64,000 nucleotides of DNA, from assembly GCF_051014685.1 (NCBI RefSeq), contig NW_027478487.1, positions 682,001-746,000 of the forward strand, in the 5' to 3' direction. Below the pieces are notes generated by a model, which did no database searches, was not told the origin of the DNA, and worked only from the letters and a program-made list of their open reading frames with translations. Both the position numbers and the translations under genes were made by a program. Shown here piece by piece: positions 23,888-35,566 of the stretch. How positions within the stretch are numbered: the stretch's first letter is position 1; each line of letters opens with the position of its first letter. This stretch comes from Ptiloglossa arizonensis (Eukaryota > Arthropoda > Insecta > Hymenoptera > Colletidae).

Positions 23888-26800
23888 TTGACCTAACCCA
23901 ATAATTCCTGTTGCGTCTGAAAGTAGAAACTCGCCCGATTACAACGGTATGTGTATTTTTTCCCTAGGCCATTCTGGTTAAGCGTTTGGATCAGCAGAAT
24001 TGCGAAAAATTGTATGCCTTCTCAACCATTTCTTGGCTTCAAACTCCCATATCTCGCGAACGGACTGACCCAACCCAAAAATTCCTATTGCATCTGAAAG
24101 TAGAAACTCGCCCGATTACAGCAGTATGTGTATTTTTTCCCTGCGCAATTCTGGTTAAGCGTTTGGAGCAGCAGAATTGCGAAAAATTTTTTGCCTTCTC
24201 AACCATTTCTTGGCTTCAAACTCCCATATTTCGCGAACGGATTGACCTAACCCAAAAATTCCTGTTGCGTCTGAAAGTAGAAACTCGCCCGATTACAACG
24301 GTATGTGTATTTTTTCCCTAGGGCATTCTGGTTAAGCGTTTGGATCAGCAGAATTGCGAAAAATTGTATGCCTTCTCAACCATTTCTTGGCTTCAAACTC
24401 CCATATCTCGCGAACGGATAGACCTAACCCAAAAATTCCTGTTGCGTGTGAAAGTAGAAACTCTCCCGATTACAACGGTATGTGTATTTTTTCCCTAGGC
24501 AATTCTGGTTAAGCGTTTGGAGCAGCAGAATTGCGAAAAATTTTTTGCCTTCTCAACCATTTCTTGGCTTCAAACTCCCATATTTCGCGAACGGATTGAC
24601 CTAACCCAAAAATTCCTGTTGCGTCTGAAAGTAGAAACTCGCCCGATTACAACGGTATGTGTATTTTTTCCCTAGGCCATTCTAGTTAAGCGTTTGGAGC
24701 AGCAGTAGTGCGAACAGTTTGTTGTCTTCTTTACCATTTCTTGGATTCAAACTCCCATATCTCGCGAACGGATTGACCAAACCCAGAAGTTCCTGCTGCG
24801 TCTGAAAGTAGAAACTCACCCGTTTACAACGATATGCGTATTTTTTCCCTAGGCCATTCTGGTTAAGCGTTTGGAGCAGCAGAATTGCGAAAAATGTTTT
24901 GCCTTCTCAACCATTTCTTGGCTTCAAACTCCCATATCTCGCGAACGGATTGACCTAACCCAAAAATTCCTATTGCATCTCAAAGTAGAAACTCGCCCGA
25001 TTACAGCGGTATGTGTATTTTTCCCCTAGGCAATTCTGGTTAAGCGTTTGGAGCAGCAGAATTGCGAAAAATTTTTTGGCTTCTCAACCATTTCTTGGCT
25101 TCCATCTCCCATATCTCGCGAACGGATTGACTTAACCGAAAAATTCCTGTTTCATCTGAAAGTAGAAACTAGCCCGATTACAACGGTATGTGTATTTTTT
25201 CCCTAGGCCATTCTGGTTAAGCGTTTGGAGCAGCAGAATTGCGAAAAATTTTTTGCCTTCTCAACCATTTCTTGGCTTCAAACTCCCATATCTCGCGAAC
25301 GGATTGACCAAACCCAGAAGTTCCTGCTGCGTCTGAAGGTAGAAACTCACCCGATTACAACGATATGCGTATTTTTTCCCTAGGCCATTCTGGTAAAGCG
25401 TTTGGAGCAGCAGAATTGCGAAAAATGTTTTGCCTTCTCAACCATTTCGTGGCTTCAAACTCCCATATCTCGCGAACGGATTGACTTAACCCAAAAATTC
25501 CTATTGCATCTGAAAGTAGAAACTCGCCCGATTACAGCGGTATGTGTATTTTTTCCCTAGGCAATTCTGGTTAAGCGTTTGGAGCAGCAAAATTGCGAAA
25601 AATTTTTTGCATTCTCAACCATTTCTTGGCTTCAAACTCCCATATCTCGCGAACGGATTGACCTAACCCAAAAATTCCTGTTGCATCTGAAAGTAGAAAC
25701 TAGTCCGATTACAGCGGTATGTGTATTTTTTCCCTAGGCCACTCTGGTTAAGTGTGTGGAGCAGCAGAATTGCGAAAAATTTTTTGCCTTCTCAACCATT
25801 TCTTGGCTTCAAACTCCCATATTTCGCGAACGGATTGACCTAACCCAAAAATTCCTGTTGCGTCTGAAAGTAGAAACTCTCCCGATTACAACGGTATGTG
25901 TATTTTTTCCCTAGGCCATTCTGGTTAAGCGTTTGGAGCAGCAGAAGTGCGAAAAATTTGTTGTCTCCTTAACCATTTCTCAGCTTCAAACTCCCATATC
26001 TCGCGAACGGATTGACCTAACCCAAAAATTCCTATTGCATCTGAAAGTAGAAACTCGCCCGATTACAACGGTATATGTATTTTTTCCCTAGGCCATTCTG
26101 ATTAAGCGTTTGGAGCAGCAGCATTGCGAAAAATTTTTTGCTTTCTCAACCATTTCTTGGCTTCAAACTCCCATATCTCGCGAACGGATTGACCAAACAC
26201 AGAAGTTCCTGCTGCGTCTGAAAGTAGAAACTCACCCGATTACAACGGTATGCGTATTTTTTCCCTAGGCCATTCTGGTTAAGCGATTGGAGCAGCAGAA
26301 TTGCGAAAAATGTTTTGCCTTCTCAACCATTTCTTGGCTTCAAACTCCCATACCTCGCGAACGGATTGACCTAACCCAAAAATTCCTATTGCATCTGAAA
26401 GTAGAAACTAGCCCGATTACAGCGGTATGTGTATTTTTTCCCTAGGCAATTCTGGTTAAGCGTTTGGAGCAGCAGAATTGCGAAAAATTTTTTGCCTTCT
26501 CAACCATTTCTTGGCTTCAATCTCCCATATCTCGCGAACGGATTGACCAAACCCAGAAGTTCCTGCTGCGTCTGAAAGTAGAAACTCACCCGATTACAAC
26601 GATATGCGTATTTTTTCCCTAGGCCATTCTGGTTAAGCGTTTGGAGCAGCAGAATTGCGAAAAATGTTTTGCCTTCTCAACCATTTCTTGGCTTCAAACT
26701 CCCATATCTCGCGAACGGATTGACCTAACCCAAAAATTCCTATTGCATCTGAAAGTAGAAACTCGCCCGATTACAGCGGTATGTGTATTTTTTCCCTGGG

Positions 26801-27250
26801 CAATTCTGGTTAAGCGTTTGGAGCAGCAGAATTGCGAAAAATTTTTTGCCTTCTCAACCATTTCTTGGCTTCAAACTCCCATATCTCGCGAACGGATTGA
26901 CATAACCCAAAAATTCCTGTTGCATCTGAAAGTAGAAACTAGTCCGATTACAACGGTATGTGTATTTTTTCCCTAGGCCATTCTGGTTAAGCGTGTGGAG
27001 CAGCAGAATTGCGAAAAATTTTTTGCCTTCTCAACCATTTCTTGGCTTCAAACTCCCATATTTCGCGAACGGATTGACCTAACCCAAAAATTTCTGTTGC
27101 GTCTGAAAGTAGAAACTCGCCCGATTACAACGGTATGTGTATTTTTACCCTAGGCCATCCTAGTTAAGCGTTTGGAGCAGCAGTAGTGCGAACAGTTTGT
27201 TGTCTTCTTTACCATTTCTTAGCTTCAAACTCCCATATCTCGCGAACGGA
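23888..27250 (+). repeat. transition zone mixing family A and new monomer variants
   Basis: New variants appear here: TTTGGATCAGCAG with TTGTATGCC (about 23985 and 24350), GAACGGACTGACC, CCCTGCGCAATTC and GCGTGTGAAAG. Family A variants D, K, L, M, N, L', C', O, H, A and B follow between about 24500 and 27250, with more private changes than in 1-23887 (for example GGATTCAAAC near 24744, CCATCTCCC near 25101 and CATACCTCGCG near 26350). Loss of the CCTAGG stop in CCCTGCGC and CCCTGGGC gives the two-monomer open frames at 23986 and 26641. Confidence 0.75.
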
Positions 27251-27604
27251 TTGACCTAACCCAAAAATTCCTGTTGCATCTGAAAGTAGAAACTCGCCCG
27301 ATTACAACGGTATATGTATTTTTTCCCTAGGCCATTCTGGTTAAGCGTGTGGAGCAGCAGAATTGCGAAAAATTTTTTGCCTTCTCAACCATTTATTGGC
27401 TTCAAACTCCCATATCTCGCGAACGGATTGACCTAACCCAAAAATTCCTGTTGCATCTGAAAGTAGAAACTCGCCCGATTACAACGGTATATGTATTTTT
27501 TCCCTAGGCCATTCTGGTTAAGCGTGTGGAGCAGCAGAATTGCGAAAAATTTTTTGCCTTCTCAACCATTTATTGGCTTCAAACTCCCATATCTCGCGAA
27601 CGGA
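27251..27604 (+). repeat. two adjacent identical monomers
   Basis: The monomers at 27251-27427 and 27428-27604 read the same along their whole length, including the combination of GCATC, GGTATATG, GCGTGTGG and CATTTATTGG. Elsewhere neighbours are always different variants, so this is a recent single-monomer duplication or an assembly stutter. Confidence 0.85.
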
Positions 27605-27841
27605 TTGACCTAACCCAAAAATTCCTGTTGCGTCTGAAAGTAGAAACTCTCCCGATTACAACGGTATGTGTATTTTTTCCCTAGCCCTTTCTGGTTAAGC
27701 GTTTGGAGCAGCAGAAGTGCGAAAAATTTGTTGTCTTCTTAACCATTTCTTAGCTTCAAACTCCCATATCTCGCGAACGGATTCACCTAACCCAAAAATT
27801 CCTACTGCATCTGAAATTAGAAGCTCGCCCGATTACAACGC
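27605..27841 (+). repeat. divergent monomers preceding the 1.47-kb duplication
   Basis: One and a third monomers with several private changes: CCCTAGCCCTTTCTGG, GATTCACC, CCTACTGCATC, GAAATTAGAAGC and ACAACGCTATG. No counterpart with the same set of changes was noticed elsewhere in the window. Confidence 0.6.
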
Positions 27842-29309
27842 TATGTGTATTTTTTCCCTAGGCCATTCTGGTTAAGCGTTTGGAGCAGCAGAATTGCGAA
27901 AAAATTTTTGCCTTCTCAACCATTTCTTCGCTTCAAACTCCCATATCTCGCGAACGGATACACCTAACCCAAAAATTCCTGTTGCGTGTGAAAGTAGAAA
28001 CTCGCCCGATTACAACGGTATGTGTATTTTTTCCCTAGGCCATTCTGGTTAAGCGTTTGGAGCAGCAGAATTGCGAAAAATTTTTTGCCTTCTCAACCAT
28101 TTCTTGGCTTGAAACTGCCATATCTCGCGAACGGATGGACCTAACCCAAAAATTCCTATCGCATCTGAAAGTATAAACTCCCTGGACTACAGCGGTATGT
28201 GTATTTTTTCCCTAGGGCATTCTGGTTAAGCGTTTGGATCAGCAGAATTGCGAAAAATTGTATGCCTTCTCAACCATTTCTTGGCTTCAAACTCCCATAT
28301 CTCGCGAACGGATAGACCTAACCCAAAAATTCCTGTTGCGTGTGAAAGTAGAAATTCGCCCGATTACAACGATATGCGTATTTTTTCCCTAGGCCATTCT
28401 GGTTAAGCGTTTGGAGCAGCAGAATTGCGAAAAATGTTTTGCCTTCTAAACCATTTCTTGGCTTCAAACTCCCATATCTCGCGAACGGATTTACCAAACG
28501 CAAAAATTCCTGCTGCGTCTGATAGTAGAAACTCGCCCGATTACAAGGATATGCGTATTTTTTCCCTAGGCCATTCTGGTTAAGCGTTTGGAGCAGCAGA
28601 ATTGCGAAAAATGTTTTGCCTTCTCAACCATTTCTTGGCTTCAAACTCCCATATCTCGCGAACGGACTGACACAACCCAAAAATTCCTATTGCATCTGAA
28701 AGTAGAAACTCGCCCGATTACAGCAGTATGTGTATTTTTTCCCTGCGCAATTCTGGTTAAGCGTTTGGAGCAGCAGAATTGCGAAAAATTTTTTGCCTTC
28801 TCAACCATTTCTTGGCTTCAAACTCCCATATCTCGCGAACGGATTGACCAAACCCAAAAATTCCTATTGCATCTGAAAGTAGAAACTAGCCCGATTACAA
28901 CGGTATGAGTATTTTTTCCCTAGGGCATTCTGGTTAAGCGTTTGGATCAGCAGAATTGCGAAAAATTGTATGCCTTCTCAACCATTTCTTGGCTTCAAAC
29001 TCCCATATCTCGCGAACGGATAGACCTAACCCAAAAATTCCTGTTGCGTGTGAAAGTAGAAACTCTCCCGATTACAACGGTATGTGTATTTTTTCCCTAG
29101 GCAATTCTGGTTAAGCGTTTGGAGCAGCAGAATTGCGAAAAATTTTTTGCCTTCTCAACCATTTCTTGGCTTCAAACTCCCATATCTCGCGAACGGATTG
29201 ACCTAACCCAAAAATTCCTGTTGCATCTGAAAGTAGAAACTAGCCCGATTACAACGGTATGTGTATTTTTTCCCTAGGCCATTCTGGTTAAGCGTTTGGA
29301 GCAGCAGAA
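27842..29309 (+). repeat. 1.47-kb segment duplicated at +2654 bp (copy 1)
   Basis: The segment carries unusual shared variants: AAAAAATTTTTGCC with TTCTTCGC, CTTGAAACTGCC with GGATGGACC, CTATCGCATC with CTCCCTGGAC, GGATTTACC with GATAGTAG, and CCCTGCGC. The copy at 30496 has all of them. I noticed only two differences: G at 28570 against C, and A at 28908 against T. The second creates a TGA that shortens the open frame from 28588 relative to its copy. Confidence 0.9.
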
Positions 29310-30495
29310 GTGCGAAAAATTTGTTGTCTCCTTAACCATTTCTCAGCTTCAAACTCCCATATCTCGCGAACGGATTGACCTAACCCAAAAATTCCTATTG
29401 CATCTGAAAGTAGAAACTCGCCCGATTACAACGGTATGCGTATTTTTTCCCTAGGCCATTCTGGTTAAGCGATTGGAGCAGCAGAATTGCGAAAAATGTT
29501 TTGCCTTCTCAACCATTTCTTGGCTTCAAACTCCCATATCTCGCGAACGGATTGACCTAACCCAAAAATTCCTATTGCATCTGAAAGTAGAAACTAGCCC
29601 GATTACAGCGGTATGTGTATTTTTTCCCTAGGCAATTCTGGTTAAGCGTTTGGAGCAGCAGAATTGCGAAAAATTTTTTGCCTTCTCAACCATTTCTTGG
29701 CTTCAATCTCCCATATCTCGCGAACGGATTGACCTAACCCAAAAATTCCTGTTGCATCTGAAAGTAGAAACTAGTCCGATTACAACGGTATGTGTATTTT
29801 TTCCCTAGGCCATTCTGGTTAAGCGTGTGGAGCAGCAGAATTGCGAAAAATTTTTTGCCTTCTCAACCATTTCTTGGCTTCAAACTCCCATATTTCGCGA
29901 ACGGATTGACCTAACCCAAAAATTCCTGTTGCGTCTGAAAGTAGAAACTCGCCCGATTACAACGGTATGTGTATTTTCTCCCTAGGCCATTCTAGTTAAG
30001 CGTTTGGAGCAGCAGTAGTGCGAACAGTTTGTTGTCTTCTTTACCATTTCTTAGCTTCAAACTCCCATATCTCGCGAACGGATTGACCTAACCCAAAAAC
30101 TCTGTTGCATCTCAAAGAAGAAACTCGCCCGATTACAACGGTATGTGTATTTTCTCCCTAGCCCATTCTGGTTAAGAGTTTGGAGCAGCAGAATAGCGAA
30201 AAATTGTTTGCATTCTCAACAATTTATTGGCTTCAAACTCCCATATCTCGCGAACGGATTGACCTAACCCAATAATTCGTGTTGCGTCTGAAAGTAGAAA
30301 CTCGCCCGATTACAACGGTATGTGTATTTTTTCCCTAGGCCATTCTGGTTAAGCGTTTGGAGCAGCAGAATAGCGAAAAATTGTTTGCCTTCTCAACCAT
30401 TTCTTGGCTTCAAACTCCCATATCTCGCGAACGGATTGACCTAACACAAAAATTCCTGTTGCGTCTGAAAGTAGAATCTCGCCCGATTACAACGG
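29310..30495 (+). repeat. family A island between the two duplicate copies
   Basis: Roughly seven monomers read as family A in the order G/H, A, B (TTCAATCTCCC near 29705), C, D, E (with its one-base deletion near 30096), F (AATAATTCGTG) and G. Family A variants B-F do not otherwise follow one another in this order after 24 kb. They sit exactly between the two copies of the 1.47-kb segment. Confidence 0.8.
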
Positions 30496-31963
30496 TATGT
30501 GTATTTTTTCCCTAGGCCATTCTGGTTAAGCGTTTGGAGCAGCAGAATTGCGAAAAAATTTTTGCCTTCTCAACCATTTCTTCGCTTCAAACTCCCATAT
30601 CTCGCGAACGGATACACCTAACCCAAAAATTCCTGTTGCGTGTGAAAGTAGAAACTCGCCCGATTACAACGGTATGTGTATTTTTTCCCTAGGCCATTCT
30701 GGTTAAGCGTTTGGAGCAGCAGAATTGCGAAAAATTTTTTGCCTTCTCAACCATTTCTTGGCTTGAAACTGCCATATCTCGCGAACGGATGGACCTAACC
30801 CAAAAATTCCTATCGCATCTGAAAGTATAAACTCCCTGGACTACAGCGGTATGTGTATTTTTTCCCTAGGGCATTCTGGTTAAGCGTTTGGATCAGCAGA
30901 ATTGCGAAAAATTGTATGCCTTCTCAACCATTTCTTGGCTTCAAACTCCCATATCTCGCGAACGGATAGACCTAACCCAAAAATTCCTGTTGCGTGTGAA
31001 AGTAGAAATTCGCCCGATTACAACGATATGCGTATTTTTTCCCTAGGCCATTCTGGTTAAGCGTTTGGAGCAGCAGAATTGCGAAAAATGTTTTGCCTTC
31101 TAAACCATTTCTTGGCTTCAAACTCCCATATCTCGCGAACGGATTTACCAAACGCAAAAATTCCTGCTGCGTCTGATAGTAGAAACTCGCCCGATTACAA
31201 GGATATGCGTATTTTTTCCCTAGCCCATTCTGGTTAAGCGTTTGGAGCAGCAGAATTGCGAAAAATGTTTTGCCTTCTCAACCATTTCTTGGCTTCAAAC
31301 TCCCATATCTCGCGAACGGACTGACACAACCCAAAAATTCCTATTGCATCTGAAAGTAGAAACTCGCCCGATTACAGCAGTATGTGTATTTTTTCCCTGC
31401 GCAATTCTGGTTAAGCGTTTGGAGCAGCAGAATTGCGAAAAATTTTTTGCCTTCTCAACCATTTCTTGGCTTCAAACTCCCATATCTCGCGAACGGATTG
31501 ACCAAACCCAAAAATTCCTATTGCATCTGAAAGTAGAAACTAGCCCGATTACAACGGTATGTGTATTTTTTCCCTAGGGCATTCTGGTTAAGCGTTTGGA
31601 TCAGCAGAATTGCGAAAAATTGTATGCCTTCTCAACCATTTCTTGGCTTCAAACTCCCATATCTCGCGAACGGATAGACCTAACCCAAAAATTCCTGTTG
31701 CGTGTGAAAGTAGAAACTCTCCCGATTACAACGGTATGTGTATTTTTTCCCTAGGCAATTCTGGTTAAGCGTTTGGAGCAGCAGAATTGCGAAAAATTTT
31801 TTGCCTTCTCAACCATTTCTTGGCTTCAAACTCCCATATCTCGCGAACGGATTGACCTAACCCAAAAATTCCTGTTGCATCTGAAAGTAGAAACTAGCCC
31901 GATTACAACGGTATGTGTATTTTTTCCCTAGGCCATTCTGGTTAAGCGTTTGGAGCAGCAGAA
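30496..31963 (+). repeat. 1.47-kb segment (copy 2)
   Basis: Copy of 27842-29309 at 2654 bp (15 monomers minus the E deletion in the island). It diverges at the downstream edge, where copy 1 reads GCAGCAGAAG and this one GCAGCAGAAT. Confidence 0.9.
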
Positions 31964-32028
31964 TTGCGAAAAATTTTTTTCCTTCTCAACCATTTCTTGG
32001 CTTCAAACTCCCATATCTCGCGAACGGA
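31964..32028 (+). repeat. joint into the 10-monomer unit W
   Basis: Partial monomer with an extra T in the A/T tract in place of the G of TTGCC (AAATTTTTTTCC). The next monomer at 32029 begins W. Confidence 0.6.
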
Positions 32029-33797
32029 TTGACCAAACCCAGAAGTTCCTGCTGCGTCTGAAAGTAGAAACTCACCCGATTAAAACGATATGCGTATTTT
32101 TTCCCTAGGCCATTCTGGTAAAGCGTTTGGAGCAGCAGAATTGCGAAAAATGTTTTGCCTTCTCAAGCATTTCTTGGCTTCAAACTCCCATATCTCGCGA
32201 ACGGATTGACCTAACCCAAAAATTCCTATTGCATCTGAAAGTAGAAACTCGCCCGATTACAGCGGTATGTGTATTTTTTCCCTAGGCAATTCTGGTTAAG
32301 CGTTTGGAGCAGCAGAATTGCGAAAAATTTTTTGCCTTCTCAACCATTTCTTGGCTTCAAACTCCCATATCTCGCGAACGGATTGACCTAACCCAAAAAT
32401 TCCTGTTGCATCTGAAAGTAGAAACTCGTCCGATTACAACGGTATGTGTATTTTTTCCCTAGGCCATTCTGGTTAAGCGTGTGGAGCAGCAGAATTGCGA
32501 AAAATTTTTTGCCTTCTCAACCATTTCTTGGCTTCAAACTCCCATATTTCGCGAACGGATTGACCTAACGCAAAAATTCCTGTTGCGTCTGAAAGTAGAA
32601 ACTCGCCCGATTACAACGGTATGTGTATTTTTTCCCTAGGCCATTCTGGTTAAGCGTTTGGAGCAGCAGTAGTGCGAAAAATTTGTTGTCTTCTTTACCA
32701 TTTCTTGGCTTCAAACTCCCATATCTCGCGAACGGATTGACCTAACCCAAAATTTCTTGTTGCATCTGAAAGAAGAAACTCGCCCGATTACCACGGTATG
32801 TGTATTTTTTCCCTAGGCCATTCTGGTTAAGCGTTTGGAGCAGCAGAATAGCGAAAAATTGTTTGCCTTCTCAACCATTTCTTGGCTTCAAACTCCCATA
32901 TCTCGCGAACGGATTGACCAAACCCAGAAGTTCCTGCTGCGCCTGAAAGTAGAAACTCACCCGATTACAGCGGTATGTTTATTTTTTCCCTGGGCAATTC
33001 TGGTTAAGCGTTAGGAGCAGCAGAATTGCGAAAAATTTTTTGCCTTCTCAACCATTTCTTGGCTTCAAACTCCCATATCTCGCGAACGGATTGACCTAAC
33101 CGAAAATTCCTGTTGCATCTGAAAGTAGAAATTCGTCCGATTACAACGGTATGTGTATTTTTTCCCTAGCCCATTCTGGTTAAGCGTGTGGAGAAGCAGA
33201 ATTGCGAAAAATTTTTTGCATTCTCAACCATTTCTGGGCTTCAAACTCCCATATCTCGCGAACGGATTGACCTAACCCAAAAATTCCTGTTGCGTCTGAA
33301 AGTAGAAACTCGCCCGATTACAACGGTATGTGTATTTTTTCCCTAGGCCATTCTGGTTAAGCGTTTGGAGCAGCAGTAGTGCGAAAAATTTGTTGTCTTC
33401 TTTACCATTTCTTAGCTTCAAACTCCCATATCTCGCGAACGGATTGACCTAACCCAAAAATTCTTGTTGCATCTGAAAGAAGAAACTCGCCCGATTACAA
33501 CGGTATGTGTATTTTTTCCCTAGGCCATTCTGATTAAGCGTTTGGAGCAGCAGAATAGCGAAAAATTGTTTGCCTTCTCAACCATTTCTTGGTTTCAAAC
33601 TCCCATATCTCGCGAACGGATTGACCTAACCCAAAAATTCCTGTTGGGTCTGAAAGTAGAAACTCGCCCGATTACAACGGTATGTGTATTTCTTCCCTAG
33701 GCCATTCTGGTTAAGTGTTTGGAGCAGCAGAATTGCGAAAAATTTTTTGCCTTCTCAACCATTTCTTGGCTTCAAACTTCCATATCTCGCGAACGGA
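32029..33797 (+). repeat. 10-monomer HOR unit W, copy 1 (1769 bp)
   Basis: Ten monomers, one with a one-base deletion (ACCGAAAATTCC at 33099-33110). Landmarks are CGATTAAAACG (32081), CTCAAGCATTTC, AACGCAAAAATTCC, AAAATTTCTTGTTGC (32751), GATTACCACGG, GCGTTAGGAGC and the TAGTGCGAAAAATTTG monomer. The AATTTCTT marker recurs at 34520 and 36289, both 1769 bp apart. GAGAAGCAG near 33193 and TTTCTGGGC are private to this copy. Confidence 0.88.
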
Positions 33798-35566
33798 TTG
33801 ACCAAACACAGAAGTTCCTGCTGCGTCTGAAAGTAGAAACTCACCCGATTACAACGATATGCGTATTTTTTCGCCAGGCCATTCTGGTTAAGCGTTTGGA
33901 GCAGCAGAATTGCGAAAAATGTTTTGCCTTCTCAAGCATTCCTTGGCTTCAAACTCCCATATCTCGCGAACGGATTGACCTAACCCAAAAATTCCTATTG
34001 CATCTGAAAGTAGAAACTCGCCCGATTACAGCGGTATGTGTATTTTTTCCCTAGGCAATTCTGGTTAAGCGTTTGGAGCAGCAGAATTGCGAAAAATTTT
34101 TTGCCTTCTCAACCATTTCTTGGCTTCAAACTCCCATATCTTGCGAACGGATTGACCTAACCCAAAAATTCCTGTTGCATCTGAAAGTAGAAACTCGTCC
34201 GATTACAACGGTATGTGTATTTTTTCCCTAGGCCATTCTGGTTAAGCGTGTGGAGCAGCAGAATTGCGAAAAATTTTTTGCCTTCTCAACCATTTCTTGG
34301 CTTCAAACTCCCATATTTCGCGAACGGATTGACCTAACGCAAAAATTCCTGTTGCGTCTGAAAGTAGAAACTCGCCCGATTACAACGGTATGTGTATTTT
34401 TTCCCTAGGCCATTCTGGTTAAGCGTTTGGAGCAGCAGTAGTGCGAAAAATTTGTTGTCTTCTTTACCATTTCTTGGCTTCAAACTCCCATATCTCGCGA
34501 ACGGATTGACCTAACCCAAAATTTCTTGTTGCATCTGAAAGAAGAAACTCGCCCGATTACCACGGTATGTGTATTTTTTCCCTAGGCCATTCTGGTTAAG
34601 CGTTTGGAGCAGCAGAATAGCGAAAAATTGTTTGCCTTCTCAACCATTTCTTGGCTTCAAACTCCCATATCTCGCGAACGGATTGACCAAACCCAGAAGT
34701 TCCTGCTGCGCCTGAAAGTAGAAACTCACCCGATTACAGCGGTATGTTTATTTTTTCCCTGGGCAATTCTGGTTAAGCGTTAGGAGCAGCAGAATTGCGA
34801 AAAATTTTTTGCCTTCTCAACCATTTCTTGGCTTCAAACTCCCATATCTCGCGAACGGATTGACCTAACCGAAAATTCCTGTTGCATCTGAAAGTAGAAA
34901 TTCGTCCGATTACAACGGTATGTGTATTTTTTCCCTAGCCCATTCTGGTTAAGCGTGTGGAGCAGCAGAATTGCGAAAAATTTTTTGCATTCTCAACCAT
35001 TTCTTGGCTTCAAACTCCCATATCTCGCGAACGGATTGACCTAACCCAAAAATTCCTGTTGCGTCTGAAAGTAGAAACTCGCCCGATTACAACGGTATGT
35101 GTATTTTTTCCCTAGGCCATTCTGGTTAAGCGTTTGGAGCAGCAGTAGTGCGAAAAATTTGTTGTCTTCTTTACCATTTCTTAGCTTCAAACTCCCATAT
35201 CTCGCGAACGGATTGACCTAACCCAAAAATTCTTGTTGCATCTGAAAGAAGAAACTCGCCCGATTACAACGGTATGTGTATTTTTTCCCTAGGCCATTCT
35301 GATTAAGCGTTTGGAGCAGCAGAATAGCGAAAAATTGTTTGCCTTCTCAACCATTTCTTGGCTTCAAACTCCCATATCTCGCGAACGGATTGACCTAACC
35401 CAAAAATTCCTATTGCATCTGAAAGTAGAAAATCGCCCGATTACAGCGGTATGTGTATTTTTTCCCTAGGCAATTCTGGTTAAGCGTTTGGAGCAGCAGA
35501 ATTGCGAAAAATTTTTTGCCTTCTCAACCATTTCTTGGCTTCAAACTCCCATATCTCGCGAACGGA
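33798..35566 (+). repeat. 10-monomer HOR unit W, copy 2
   Basis: Same order as copy 1, but its first monomer is a different variant (CCAAACACAGAAG, TTTTTTCGCCAGG) from the CGATTAAAACG monomer that opens copies 1 and 3. The altered CCTAGG there (CGCCAGG) opens the frame at 33719-34054. CATATCTTGCG near 34142 is private. Confidence 0.86.

Noticed and set aside
28318..31157. 61-codon minus-strand frames at 28318-28503 and 30972-31157
   Set aside because: They are the reverse strand of the duplicated 1.47-kb satellite segment and have no other support.
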